From positions 1 to 64,000 of the forward strand of contig JALQPE010001760.1 of NCBI GenBank assembly GCA_030407315.1: a stretch of DNA of 64,000 nt, written 5' to 3'. This document shows positions 44,574 to 54,755 of the stretch, piece by piece. The notes under the pieces are model-generated. The model was not told the origin of the DNA, did no database searches, and worked only from the letters and a program-made list of their open reading frames with translations. Numbering within the stretch: position 1 is the stretch's first letter; every line of letters starts with the position of its first letter. Origin of the DNA: Asparagopsis taxiformis. Taxonomy: Eukaryota; Rhodophyta; Florideophyceae; Bonnemaisoniales; Bonnemaisoniaceae. A program made the translations under genes and the position numbers.

Positions 44574-44680
44574 TTCGACGATGCAATGTGTCGGGGTTGT
44601 TTGAGTGAGGGCGGTGGTTGGCAGTGGTGATGTGAGCGGATGATGTTGGTGTGTGGACATTGAACCCATCGGTTGCTCGC

Positions 44681-44688
44681 TTATGTAG
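44681..44688 (-). promoter_or_regulatory. TATA-like element of A2 (CTACATAA)
   Basis: CTACATAAGCG on the minus strand lies about 110 bases before the A2 start, at a position similar to the TATA boxes of the other family A genes. Confidence 0.35.
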
Positions 44689-45205
44689 TGCGGTCTCGCT
44701 GCCGGACACCGCTGGTTGTGTTGGAAAGGCACCAACATGAACAGTATGCATTATTGGACTGATCGCGGCTCCAACACAGCCTCGCGAGTCAGATGTGCCA
44801 ATGGGAGAGCACGTGGGATAGTGACGTATATTTCTTGGCTGCGGTCTGCTGCGACAGTACTTCTCTCGCTGATAAAAACGCGTCACAACAGACCGACGAG
44901 CGGCGACTTGGATGATATGTTGAATTCCACTCGATGTACACGACTAGCCATGCTCAGGGAATAGTGGACTGACATTGGCGATCGATAGATGGATTGAGTG
45001 GACAGATGACTTTGAAAAGCGGTATTCATATGCGTAACGAAATGAGCGTTATGCAAGTTGGTGGTGAGAGAAATCTCAACTGGCGTGAGATATTTGAAAA
45101 GGTCCCATTGAATTAGGCCACGGATACGGCTGGGAGAAGGCAGCGCTATTGGCTGCCACTCTCATCGTGATGCAACAGCGATTTGAATGGTGAGTCGTTG
45201 GCGCA
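44689..45205. other. No supported gene
   Basis: Upstream region of A2 and sequence before the family C candidate. Nothing recognised. Confidence 0.3.
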
Positions 45206-46369
45206 TACGACGGCACGTGAGCGGTGCAACGGCAGGCAATGAGTGGCTGAAGAAAGCGTCTTGCTCTGAAGGAAGTGCGTTGGCACGTCAAATCGTGATC
45301 TACACGTGCAGGTTCATCGAGTGGGGAGATAGAGCGCGTTTTGTCCGTCCCTGCTCTTTGACAGATGTCTCAAAATCCACAGCAAGGCTAACAGGCAGAT
45401 AGCCCTGACCATTACAGTGCCTTGAATTATCAGAAACGAATTGCGAAATGTTTGAATATTTTTCAGTGATGATGGCAGGGGCACAGCAAGACATAACAAA
45501 ATGTTATGTCCTCTCTCTAGGTTTTGCCTGCACCGCACGTTGCACTATGAGAACAATGCACTGTCATTGTGAGCCGAGGCGGTCGCAACTGGTCCACAAA
45601 AAGTTTTTCTTGCAGAAGGTGTAAATTGCAGGACCGTAGCAGCGTTTCTTTGCAAGACGGTCCTTCCATCAACTGGTTGCTGCATCCAACAATTGTCCAA
45701 GCATTTTGTCTGCTAAATCAGCGAACATACCATTAATTATCGATGATCTTGTTGCAGCAATGCTGTAATGCAGCACATTGCGAAAGAGGTGTCCCGTCCG
45801 CTTTCCATGTTGCTACTTTGTTCGTTGATATAATTCCACTCGTCTATCAAAAGGAACAAAGTCGTCTCACCTTCCTATATCATGCTGGATATCATTTACA
45901 GTCATTGATGACACGGCAAGCACGAACCACTTTAATCAATCCGTTGAGTAAATTAACCATTTATGAAAACAGTTATGCTACAGTTTTGTATACGCGAAGC
46001 ATGTTTACCCTAATCCTTCAGGTCACGTCCCGAACACAATATTATATTGAAGCAGTCCCCAATTCAAGGGTCATAGAGAAAGTTTCAGATGAACGCTTAG
46101 GGTTGGCTGTAGGAGCATGAGGCTTGACCTTGACGTAAGCGCGTATATCATGGTTGATATTGTTTACAGCCAAGAGAACTCTCAAATACCGCATTCGAGC
46201 GTTTTTGGGCCCACGTTCCACAAACGTATTCAACATTCATGCACTCGTCCGTTGTCATCTCATTGTAGCCACCAGAACTACTCACGGTGTGCTACTCGAC
46301 AACTCCACAATGCTTGTGTCGAATGGTGGCGCATCATTACAGGGAGATGTCTGGTCCCAGTTGCAATGA
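45206..46369 (+). CDS. Family C candidate C4, several exons (partial)
   Basis: Three protein-like stretches lie in order on the plus strand. At 45290-45402: IVIYTCRFIEWGDRARF, VRPCSLTD and a TAG. At about 45891-46120: SKLTIYENSYATVLYTRSMF, TLILQVTSRTQYYIEAVPNS. At about 46171-46369: RTLKYRIRAFLGPRS, HLIVATRTTHGVLLDNS, GGASLQGDVWSQ. The second and third each follow a near-identical branch-site/acceptor segment (45877-45895 and 46143-46170) ending TTTACAG. WGDRARFVRPCSLTD is the counterpart of C2, and VPNSRVI that of C1. Joins between the stretches were not resolved, and stops end two of them, so this copy may be degenerate. Function unknown. Confidence 0.3.
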
Positions 46370-47455
46370 AAGCGACCGGTAGTGGTCCTCTTTCTGCTAC
46401 AGTACATTGAATTGTAACATACGCACCGAACACATCTGGGGTGTGAGGCGTGTGGAAAGAGTTTCCGATGTTGAACAGAATGGCGTCCCTGGCACCAATC
46501 GTAGCCGTTCGTACGGCAATGTGCGCAAATATGAAAAGAAATTGCGGCACGTGTTGTCGGTGGCAAATTCAATTCAGATGGAACGATCTGCCGAGCATAA
46601 TAAAATCTGCAATTCTTCATCGATAACAGCACCACACCTCCTGCTGTGCAGATGCGCCCCAAATCGTTTCCACAAATCTGTTGGACTGTAATTTATCACC
46701 ATGCTTTCCCTCAAAACCACCGCGACATCCCATCCCGCCCTACAACGCGCATGCCGCTTGCCCAGTTCCAACCAAACCCGCAAGGCACACCAATGCCGTG
46801 CGTAATCCGCGCGCCCAAGCAGCAGCCAACGCAGCCTTGCATCATCCCGAGTTGGCGTTCGTAATTCAATGACGTGCGATAAATTCGTCACGCAACTCGC
46901 GATTATACTGACGTTGCCTCCAATACGACGCGTTTTGACATCGCGCACAGTTTTGCCAGTTGAACAGGTTCCATCTCACAGAGCGCCTGTTCCAACGAGA
47001 TGCATCTCTCTGTTGTGCGTACTCGACTCATGACCGCACCCACTGACGTCATCGCTGATACAAGTCTGTTTCAACCTCTCTCATTGTCCAACAAAATCGC
47101 GTCGTGTAATTTCCAACTGTCACACCCAGTCCTCTCACATGGCAGTAACATGTATCTCGCGTGTTGGACACGCGCGTACAGCTGGCATCTGGGTGTCATG
47201 GCAAGACGACGCAGTGATTCCTAGTTGGCTGGCAGAAATGGCACTGTTGTACTCGTTCCGAAAATAGCGCAGTACAGACGTTGTTGGAGAAATATTCATA
47301 CCGACCAAGCAACCAACCGAGCAGTCATGATTGAAATGTCTCAGCAGCGCAGCGAGACACGCCAAGAATGGACGCACCATTCTATCGAGTTGAAATTCAA
47401 CAAGTTTAGTGCCATCCGGCAACAAATTCGTTGCAACATCGCAGTAGATAAGCAG
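46370..47455. other. No supported gene
   Basis: Short frames on both strands without relatives. The upstream flank of A3 begins near 47457 with GAATAAGCGG. Confidence 0.3.
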
Positions 47456-47552
47456 TGAATAAGCGGCTCGGTGGTTCTTTCGCCAGATTCAACGTTCACT
47501 CATATCACTTTCATCTCCGCTACGTTCACGACTTCTGTCCGTACCTATCGAA

Positions 47553-47768
47553 ATGCCGCATTACAATACCAACACCCGCCCGCAAGGCCATGCAGCCAAC
47601 CAGCAAGCTACGACTGGAGGACAACATACTCCGGTACCTCGGATGACAGATCTACCGCGTTCATTGGACAGTGCAGGCCATGCAAAACAGCCGGGCTACT
47701 CAGGCTCAGGTCGTCAGAGTCACAATTCGTACTACTCTTCCGGACGCCGCCAATGGCGCTTACAATAA
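47553..47768 (+). CDS. Family A small basic-tailed protein (A3)
   Basis: A 71-residue protein starting MPHYNTNTRPQGHAANQQ. Core: HTPVPRMTDLPRSLDSAGH. Tail: SGRQSHNSYYSSGRRQW then RLQ. The DNA of the tail (GGTCGTCAGAGTCACAA and TACTACTC) closely matches the 50.1 kb copy. A weak TATA-like GAATAAGCGG lies about 90 bases upstream. Single exon and no hydrophobic segment. It has the same layout as A2, with which it shares TRPQG. Function unknown. Confidence 0.68.
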   Translation: MPHYNTNTRPQGHAANQQATTGGQHTPVPRMTDLPRSLDSAGHAKQPGYSGSGRQSHNSYYSSGRRQWRLQ

Positions 47769-49985
47769 CCGCTTTGTCGTTTATCAGCAAGTACTACAAT
47801 TGTACCTCTGCTGGTAATCGAGAGCACCTTCAATTTCGTCGCAGTTTCGAAATTTGTGTCGGCGCTTGCTGTACATACCAGCACTTTGTTGATTGTATCT
47901 TATCTGTTCTGTACTTGATTATAACTTTAACGCCCAACCGAGCTGGTTTTGATTTTCTGATTGAGCGGGCACTTGTGGTGGTCTTCTCAACCAACGATCT
48001 TGTAGCGTGCTAGTGCGTGACTGGTTGTGAAAGAGCGAGCACCTCTCAACCTATTAGTTTCTGCTATATTATGTAATTTGAAGGCATCAACTAGTAGCCA
48101 ACGTAGAGAGCATAGTGTAAAGCAAAACCTTGTTCTCGACCACAAAAATTGTGCTAGAAAAAAAGCGGTGAGACAAACAGTGTCGAGTTGGTGGTCATGA
48201 GAAGCTGGTGAACGCGGTTGGAATTTGCGTGTAGCTTTCCTTGTTGAACTTGCGGATTTTTCTTTCATCCACCTAGAATGGTTGAATTTGCACAGTTGAG
48301 CAGCGCATGTTAGCAGCTACAGCATTGCAGAATAGCAGCGCGCATCCAATGAGGTCGCGCAAATGTCGTGAGAGGAATGGCAGCATTTTCAATTGAGAGG
48401 TGGTGTTGAAAACTTCAACCTGCTGTTGAGTGATCAAACCAACTTCAATCAGTGCTCCAAATCGAAGTTTGTTTACACCAGGCCACGGGTTTGAGCACAA
48501 ATAAATTACGGACACGACATTGCTGGAAGGGAGAGAACTTGCAGTTTACAGTCGACAAATAGTTAGGCTGCGGGTTGAAGTGGTATGGGTTTGCAAAGCG
48601 TTTTGTTGTACATGGCGTTGCAGCTCACCAAACTCTGAAAGTTTGGCCTCCTTTCAGTTTACAGTTTTACCAGTATTGTTACGTTGCGGTAGCACAGTGA
48701 CCACAATATCAGCACGACAACTGAGGATACATACATCACGCGCATAGATTCTACGCCGTAGATACCAGCGCTTGCTTTCGCCACCCGTCGGTGACCTTGA
48801 ATGCATCTGTCGTCAAACACCTGGGCAGAAGAAATCTTTTCGCTGCAAATATGCCATAGATAGCCTTTCTGTGCACATCAAAGTTCTGTAAGTCGGCGGC
48901 ATCGCTAAAAAGCCGAGTACGCATGCGCGGTTTCGACGGAGAAAAACGCGCTACTTGGACAGGAAGGAGGTTGGACGTATGGCGGCACGTACGTCGCGAA
49001 AAGTAGGTAGGCTGTGGTCGAGTTGCGGGAATTGGCGTACCGCGCGAGAGAAATTGAGGTGAGCTTGTGCCCATCGAGTAGGGCCAGTTTGGGCGCTTCC
49101 GTTTTCACAATTTGCTCTGTTGGACATGCAAGGACTGAGTGCAACATCGGTGGTACGAGTGGCGATGTTGACATTTGATTCAGTGATGGATGGCAACACT
49201 TGCACGTGTAAATAAATTAAGTCCAGCTCAGCAACACAATATTGACAACAGCGTTGCGTCACGGGCGTAGCATGCGCTCGGATGTTTGCGATGGAACGAG
49301 CAGATGCGCACCGAGCATGTTTCAAAATTTTGCTGAGCTGTCAATACAGCTGTTGACAAAATCGAAGGCGGCACAGTGCAACTAGCGGTGAATTGCCAAC
49401 ACGACTTGGATGCGACCAATCGGCGGTTGCAGCGCATTATGTCACGCGCATCGTCTTGGCCCACGGGCGATATGGTGGAGAGAGTGATGAGGAGATGGCA
49501 TTGGAAGAAATCGCACTCATGCTGATTGTTTAGTGGCACGCACACAGCGGCCAATCGCTGCGACGCCAGCAGCGCGTCACGTCATCTCCTCAGCCTCACG
49601 GCTTTGTTGTCGTAACATACCGGGCGTGAGTGAGTGGGAGAGTACGCAAGGGTCCGCTTCGAGGCAGCAATGTAACGGGCTAGAACGGCGTCGTGTCACA
49701 TGGTGTCATTCCCGAATCGACGCCAAGCATGTCATGGAAAGCGCAGCGCAGCACAGTGGCAAGCCTACACACTGCACTTGAGCAAAACGCATCAACATGG
49801 CTGGCGGATGATTTTGTTGTGTTGTTTTCAACGGCGGCTCGTGGCGGCTCATATGATTGTTACACCATGTCAGGATCGCAGTTGGACAATGGGCGTGACG
49901 ATTTATGAGCTGCGTTGCCATGGAGAGCATAAGTGGACATGAGCGCGAGTGTGATGGCCAGCGCAGCGCGTCGATTCGATTTGTG
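47769..49985. other. No supported gene
   Basis: Intergenic between A3 and A4. It holds one copy of a recurring CAATATTGACA motif (49237-49247) and one copy of GTCGAGTTGGTGGTCA (48183-48198). A minus-strand frame near 49000 contains YVPPYVQPP but lacks a tail. Confidence 0.3.
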
Positions 49986-49993
49986 TATTTAAT
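49986..49993 (+). promoter_or_regulatory. TATA-like element of A4 (TATTTAAT)
   Basis: TATTTAAT lies about 118 bases before the A4 ATG, followed by a CT-rich leader and the CA repeat. Confidence 0.45.
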
Positions 49994-50036
49994 CCTCTTC
50001 AGCAGCTTGTTCAATGCCCCACTTCTCTTCCGCCAT

Positions 50037-50060
50037 CACACACACACACACACACACACA
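50037..50060 (+). repeat. (CA)n microsatellite in the A4 leader
   Basis: About 12 uninterrupted CA units, followed by GAAACACACAG, within the presumed 5' leader of A4, about 50 bases before its start codon. Confidence 0.85.
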
Positions 50061-50110
50061 GAAACACACAGTGAACAACGAGTCTGAGACTAGATTGAGC
50101 ATCTCTCGTA

Positions 50111-50314
50111 ATGTCGTACTCATATTCGTACACGCAAGGCGGACGTCGAGGAGCGGCGTCTGCAGACACGTACGTGCCGCCAATGGGGTCGTCGATTTCT
50201 TCGTCGATTGCGGATGCGGGGTACAGCTCCAAGCCGTCGCAGTCGAGTTATGGTCGTCAGAGCCACAAGAAGTATTACTCGTCGGGACGCAAGCACCGTC
50301 GTTCGCACAAATGA
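50111..50314 (+). CDS. Family A small basic-tailed protein (A4)
   Basis: A 67-residue protein and the clearest example of the family: MSYSYSYTQGGRRGAASAD, TYVPPMGSSISSSIADAGY, then YGRQSHKKYYSSGRKHRR and SHK. The N-terminus is a short Tyr/Ser repeat, unlike the Pro-rich heads of its relatives. It is strongly basic, Ser/Tyr-rich, without Cys, and likely disordered. It starts a tandem run with A5 and A6, whose starts follow at 1,213 and 1,303 bases on the same strand. A TATTTAAT and a CA repeat lie upstream. Single exon. Possible roles include nucleic-acid binding or a phosphorylated scaffold peptide, but nothing in the sequence decides this. Confidence 0.75.
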   Translation: MSYSYSYTQGGRRGAASADTYVPPMGSSISSSIADAGYSSKPSQSSYGRQSHKKYYSSGRKHRRSHK

Positions 50315-51233
50315 TATACGGTGATGGGTACTAACTGGCGCAGTGGGACACTCGGTGGAGGAGGGTTTGTGGACATGTCGGATGCATTTACGGAGTTGTT
50401 TGGTATGTTGCAAGCTTTGGCAACATGAAAAGTGTTTCGAATCGGGCGGACCAAGATGATGATTAACTGAAGCGAGGGATCAACACCATCGATAGATCGC
50501 GGGGTAGTAGTCGCTGGCTGCAACTTTACAAGAATTTTTAACTAAAAACCAGCCCTTTTTGTCACAATTTCCATGACAGCATCCAACTGTAATGCACGGG
50601 CGCTGTCATGTCATGCGCGTCGCGCGAGCTAACGGCCTACAATAGCGCGCGACAACTCGGTCCAGACAGCTGCGTTGCGTTGAGCAACGAGACGGGATGA
50701 CAGTGATGAGAGCGGACGCTCTAAAATTAGAAGCGAGCGCACCACGCAGAGCAACAAGGCATCTCTTCTGCAAACGAGCTCAAGCCAACAACACATCCAA
50801 TCAATCAGGGTACCAAGGGTAAACGCCTTCCGCCATGGGACACCGCGCACACCCGCACCGCACGCATCGCACGCATCCAATTTCAACACGTGGCGCCACG
50901 TCATACCCAACTTTCAGAAACTCCAACCGCCCGTCTGTCTGCCCGACCGACACGCCAGGCATCAGCGCGCCACATCCGCCCGCCAGGTCTCGCCGCATCC
51001 CGTCCCACCCATTGTCGCAACGAGCCCGGTCCTCGTTCCATCATGACGTACAAACAATCCACGACCATCCACAACCATCCACACCACACCACATCATGCC
51101 CGTCCATCCCGCCTTGCATTCCTTACGCAACGCGCACCATCCGCCCCACGAGCCCGCCATGCGCGTCTGCCAGCCAGCTCTGGACGCCGCGCCGCGCGAT
51201 AGTAAGTCACTCACGCCGCGCGTCCGAATCGCG
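50315..51233. other. A4-A5 spacer, C-rich upstream region of A5
   Basis: A long C-rich stretch (50835-51230) is open in two frames but ends at the A5 TATA box. It contains no family match and is taken as promoter-proximal non-coding DNA. Confidence 0.45.
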
Positions 51234-51240
51234 TATAAAG
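51234..51240 (+). promoter_or_regulatory. TATA box of A5 (TATAAAG)
   Basis: GCGTATAAAGCGCCG, 90 bases before the A5 ATG. The spacing is like that at A2, A3 and A7. Confidence 0.6.
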
Positions 51241-51323
51241 CGCCGCGATGCGATGCCATTCGATGACACACCACACATCCCACGCTACATCAAGCGCCAT
51301 CGCTACCACTCGTCCGCCAAACA

Positions 51324-51560
51324 ATGGCCTATCCACCGTCGCCATACACGCCCGACAGCGCTTTCACGCGCGTATGCACCCCACATCACCGCCCACCAGC
51401 GCCGTCGTCGCCGCCGTGCATCCCCGTGCCCCCGATGCCGTCCCTCCCCCCCTCTCTGGCCGACATCGGGCTCGTCGCGCGCCCGTCGCCGTCCGCCTAC
51501 TCCAAGCAGACGCACTCGACGCGCTATTCGTCCGGTCGTTGCCGCGCGCGTGTCCGATGA
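51324..51560 (+). CDS. Family A small basic-tailed protein (A5)
   Basis: A 78-residue protein starting MAYPPSPYTPDSAFTRV. Core: IPVPPMPSLPPSLADIGL. Tail: SAYSKQTHSTRYSSGRCRAR then VR. It is closest to the 58.4 kb copy, which also has MAY.P...AFT and PPIPVPPM-type sequence. The head is Pro-rich with two Cys. The tail has lost the exact RQSHN but keeps KQTHS.RYSSGR. Good TATA box. Single exon. GC content is higher than around its neighbours. Function unknown. Confidence 0.7.
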   Translation: MAYPPSPYTPDSAFTRVCTPHHRPPAPSSPPCIPVPPMPSLPPSLADIGLVARPSPSAYSKQTHSTRYSSGRCRARVR

Positions 51561-52563
51561 CAGTCTGTGTTGTAATTCTAGTGTTTTTCGTGACGGTAGT
51601 TGTAGAATGCGCGTGTGTAAAGATCGGTGTTTTTCTTCGGGGTGAATCAATTCTGTGTCGGTGTGATATGATGTGCCGGCGGGAGGGGGCGTGATCGGTT
51701 GTTGCATTCTTGTCGATCCGACGGCTCCGACCGGCTGATCAGGCGTCAATTCCCTGCATTTGTGCCCGTTTGGAGATCAACTGACTGGGAGCAGGTCGCG
51801 CTGTCGTTCGTTAAGGTTCGATCATCCTTCGTGAGAGCCAATTTGCTAGCCGTGCCGAGGTGCAATGCGTAAGGCGCCGCGGCGGCGCAGAAAGTTGAAG
51901 TTGCTCGGCGCGAGGGGGATCGACATAATGGAGAGCTGTGGATGGCAAGTATGGACGGTGTCGAATTTCATGAAATTAGCCGTATGCGAGGTGAGATGCG
52001 GAGATTTTTTTTCCAAAAATACTGTACGAGTAGTGTCAGTCAATACTGCTCCGCTGCCCTTCTTCCGTGTCACTGCCATCAATTAACGACCCTGCCGAGC
52101 CACACGCCACCAAAGTCAATGAGGCCGATTCGATTTTGTCCAGCATCTCTTCTCCCACGTCATGTGTTTTCGTTGCGTCCAACGCTTGTTGGAAGACAAC
52201 AATCCTCGCACGTCAACTTGCGTCATCTCCAACCATGCCGCCATGTCACACAATTCTTCCATTCGTGCCGAGTTGACAGCGACGCACCATCAACACTGTT
52301 CAAACCATCCAACTTTCCAGCGCTCCCTATCATTCCCAAATCCTCTGTAAACATTCCTCCATTCCACGGAAAACATTTTTACGACCACTGATGTCAAGCG
52401 CATACATCGTTGGACTGTCAACCAAAAAGCCCACACTCTCCAACCCAATGCATGCATAATGCAGCGCTGCATCTCTTGCAGCCCACCAATCCAAAACTGC
52501 AATCCTCGAGGTCAAAAACGAACACAAGCAACACCACCATTCCATGCCAGCGTATTCTCTTCG
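51561..52563. other. A5-A6 spacer, no gene seen
   Basis: Short frames only. The last part is C-rich like the upstream region of A5. Confidence 0.35.
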
Positions 52564-52570
52564 CTATATC
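52564..52570 (+). promoter_or_regulatory. TATA-like element of A6 (TATATCA)
   Basis: TTCGCTATATCAGCGG lies about 60 bases before the A6 ATG, followed by a C-rich leader. Confidence 0.45.
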
Positions 52571-52626
52571 AGCGGCCCCGCAGAGCTGTCGCCACTGTTC
52601 GTTTCACACGCACCCATCAAACTCCC

Positions 52627-52845
52627 ATGGCGTACTACACACCCGACAATGCACCGACGTGCCCATACATGCAGGGCGCCCCGCGACAAGTACCCGCCCA
52701 ATCATACCTCTCGGCTCCGCCGATGCAGCTGCCGTCCTCGATGGCCGATACGGGCTATCGAACCTCGGAGCACTCCAGTTCGAGTCGCCAGAGTCATAAC
52801 AAGAATTCTGACGCTTCGCGACGGAAACACCGTCGAATACGATGA
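52627..52845 (+). CDS. Family A small basic-tailed protein (A6)
   Basis: A 72-residue protein starting MAYYTPDNAPTCPYMQG. Core: YLSAPPMQLPSSMADTGYR. Spacer EHSSS, then tail SRQSHNKNSDASRRKHRR and IR. YTPDNA in the head parallels YTPNNAF of A8. SRQSHNK is exact against A4 at the protein level, with synonymous differences in DNA (CGT/CGC, AGC/AGT). The tail ends in a dense Arg/Lys/His cluster. Third of the tandem run. Single exon and no signal peptide. Function unknown. Confidence 0.72.
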   Translation: MAYYTPDNAPTCPYMQGAPRQVPAQSYLSAPPMQLPSSMADTGYRTSEHSSSSRQSHNKNSDASRRKHRRIR

Positions 52846-54440
52846 TGTTCTTCCGTTTTGATTACTGCACGTCATGTCGAGATACTGGCGTATGATGCCG
52901 CGCCGCCTTCCATTTCGTGCTCCAACTTTTTCCTCCCATTGTGACTATATCTTGCATGTTGTTCCGTGCTGCTTAATGATGCTTCTAATTGACGCCTGCC
53001 TACTGTCGCGTCGTAACTGACTGAGAGAATGTCGATGACTGCTTGTTCAGTATTTGTGTATGAGTTAACTGATGTATTAGACCCGGATTGAAAATAAAAG
53101 CCGTGCTTACTTTCTATCACACCGCAATCGTGTGTAGGTACCATTTTGCAAAAGACGCTTGCTCTGATGGGCACAAGCGAAAAGTTTGAGAGTGTTTGGC
53201 ATTGACTGTTAGTTTGTTCCTCCTTCGAAGAGAGAGAGGATCTACGGCTAGCCAGACTCGCGCAACAAAATATTCGCATATTCGAGCACAATGCAGGTGC
53301 TCATCATACTAGATGAGGTGTTGGAAAATTGGAGCTCAGTCAAGTTTTCCATTGCACCAGGTTTCCTTACTATTGCACAGAGAAAGTTCATCCAGAGAGA
53401 TACAGAGAATCCAAATGTGATTTGCCAAACGAACTATACCTTGTTGAACGCCATCTAACGACCGTTTCTATGTTGAAACAGTTGGAGGTTTCGTCACAGC
53501 AAAGACTCTGTGTTTACAGAGCTCCACCACGATTAACGTCCGTTCATTTTCTTGTTTGCAGAAAGTCGTTACACATTACGCCAGCATACGCGTAGAATGA
53601 ACGGGTCCAAGTCGACAAATATTCGCGGCGCGTACATTGTTGCAAATTCGTTTACACAAGTTGTCCGCTGTGCGCGCTATTGGTCAAAACGTTTGACAAG
53701 ATTGCTTTTTCACTGGTTGTTGCTCGTTCACAAATGTCGATAGAGCCTCTGTAAACATTTTTGTACGCAAAAGCGAGTGCTCCCTGCTGGCTGGGAGCAA
53801 TGAGTGGAAGAGAGAGATGTGTCAAGTTGCTCGCAACCAACCGGGGACAATGGAGGTATATAGGCGAGCGAGACGCAATGCAACATAGAGAGTTGCGCAA
53901 CGCGCTTGAGATTACGCTATCTGGTAGAGAGGCGCTGCTTACTGTATCTGGCGCTGATATTATCAGCGTACAAAAATTTCGCAAAAATATAATCCACAAC
54001 TGTACACAATGCATGGCCTATTCAACACCACAACGAACATTCGCGCACTACATCCGACTATGTTCAAACTCTACGAGACAAACACGAAGGGTGAAATGTA
54101 CAAAAAGTGTTTATTGTCATCCTGAAGAAACGGTCGCATGAAACAAACAACCTTCGACGTAAACATCGGCAGAATGCGCCGCGTTCGCCGGTGCGCTTGG
54201 CCGGCTATGTGTTCAGTGGTTAAGGTTCATTAGTGGGTGAGAACCAGTAAGCAAGCAGTTGGTTGCACGAGGACAGACCTTTTACGGGAGTCAAAGGAGA
54301 ATGCCGAGCCGCAAAGTCGGGTTAGGATGCCTATCGGCAAGTTGGGAGGGTTTCTTGTTTAACGAATTTGACAAAGTCAGAGAGTGTTCCAGTTGAGTCT
54401 TATATAGTTTTCCGGGTTAGTTGACACAGCGAATAGGCGG
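52846..54440. other. No supported gene; possible family C remnant near 53291-53595
   Basis: Two overlapping plus-strand frames read protein-like: MQVLIILDEVLENWSSVKF from 53291, and LEVSSQQRLCVYRAPPR near 53490. The second resembles LQVTSRTQYYIEAVPNS of C4. No consistent gene model emerged. Confidence 0.25.
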
Positions 54441-54641
54441 CTAAGCATGGTTCTTTCGGCCACTTGAGTAGTACTTGCCGTGTGTTTCACGACGGTAGCT
54501 CGAGTTATTGCGTGATGAACGGCCAACATTGCCCATGGATTTGGGCAATTCCATCTCCGGCATCGCACTAGTGGACTCTGCTGTGCGGCGGGTGATACCC
54601 TGGGAGTGGGGGCGGGGGCGGTTGTTCGGGGTGGTTGTCAT
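54441..54641 (-). CDS. Family A small basic-tailed protein (A7)
   Basis: A 66-residue protein starting MTTTPNNRPRPHSQG. Core: MPEMELPKSMGNVGRS, a diverged VPPM..LP.SMAD.G. Tail: SYRRETHGKYYSSGRKNHA, keeping H.KYYSSGRK exactly as in A4. It is on the minus strand with a strong TATATAAA about 100 bases upstream and a leader rich in C and A. Single exon. The head is short and Arg-rich. Function unknown. Confidence 0.68.
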   Translation of the reverse strand: MTTTPNNRPRPHSQGITRRTAESTSAMPEMELPKSMGNVGRSSRNNSSYRRETHGKYYSSGRKNHA

Positions 54642-54741
54642 TGTGAGATGGGTGGATACGATGAGGTTGTTAGTGTGTTGAGGATGTGTGAGTGTGATGG
54701 GATGGGGTGGATGGTCAAGATGGAGTTGACGTCCATGGGGG

Positions 54742-54749
54742 TTTATATA
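54742..54749 (-). promoter_or_regulatory. TATA box of A7 (TATATAAA)
   Basis: CCTATATAAACCCCC on the minus strand, about 100 bases before the A7 start; the best TATA match among the family A promoters. Confidence 0.65.
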
Positions 54750-54755
54750 GGCTTC

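Noticed and set aside
46042..46236. Minus-strand exon with NNINHDIRAY, similar to NDIQHDIG at 45.88 kb
   Set aside because: The shared bases are better read as a duplicated plus-strand branch site and TTTACAG acceptor before longer open frames.
48905..49174. Minus-strand frame with TYVPPYVQPPSCPSS
   Set aside because: Short similarity to the family A core only; no head, spacer or basic tail.
50835..51645. Two long overlapping plus-strand frames (143 and 251 codons)
   Set aside because: They run through the TATA box and coding frame of A5, are made of C-rich low-complexity codons, and have no relatives. A5 shows the family signature.
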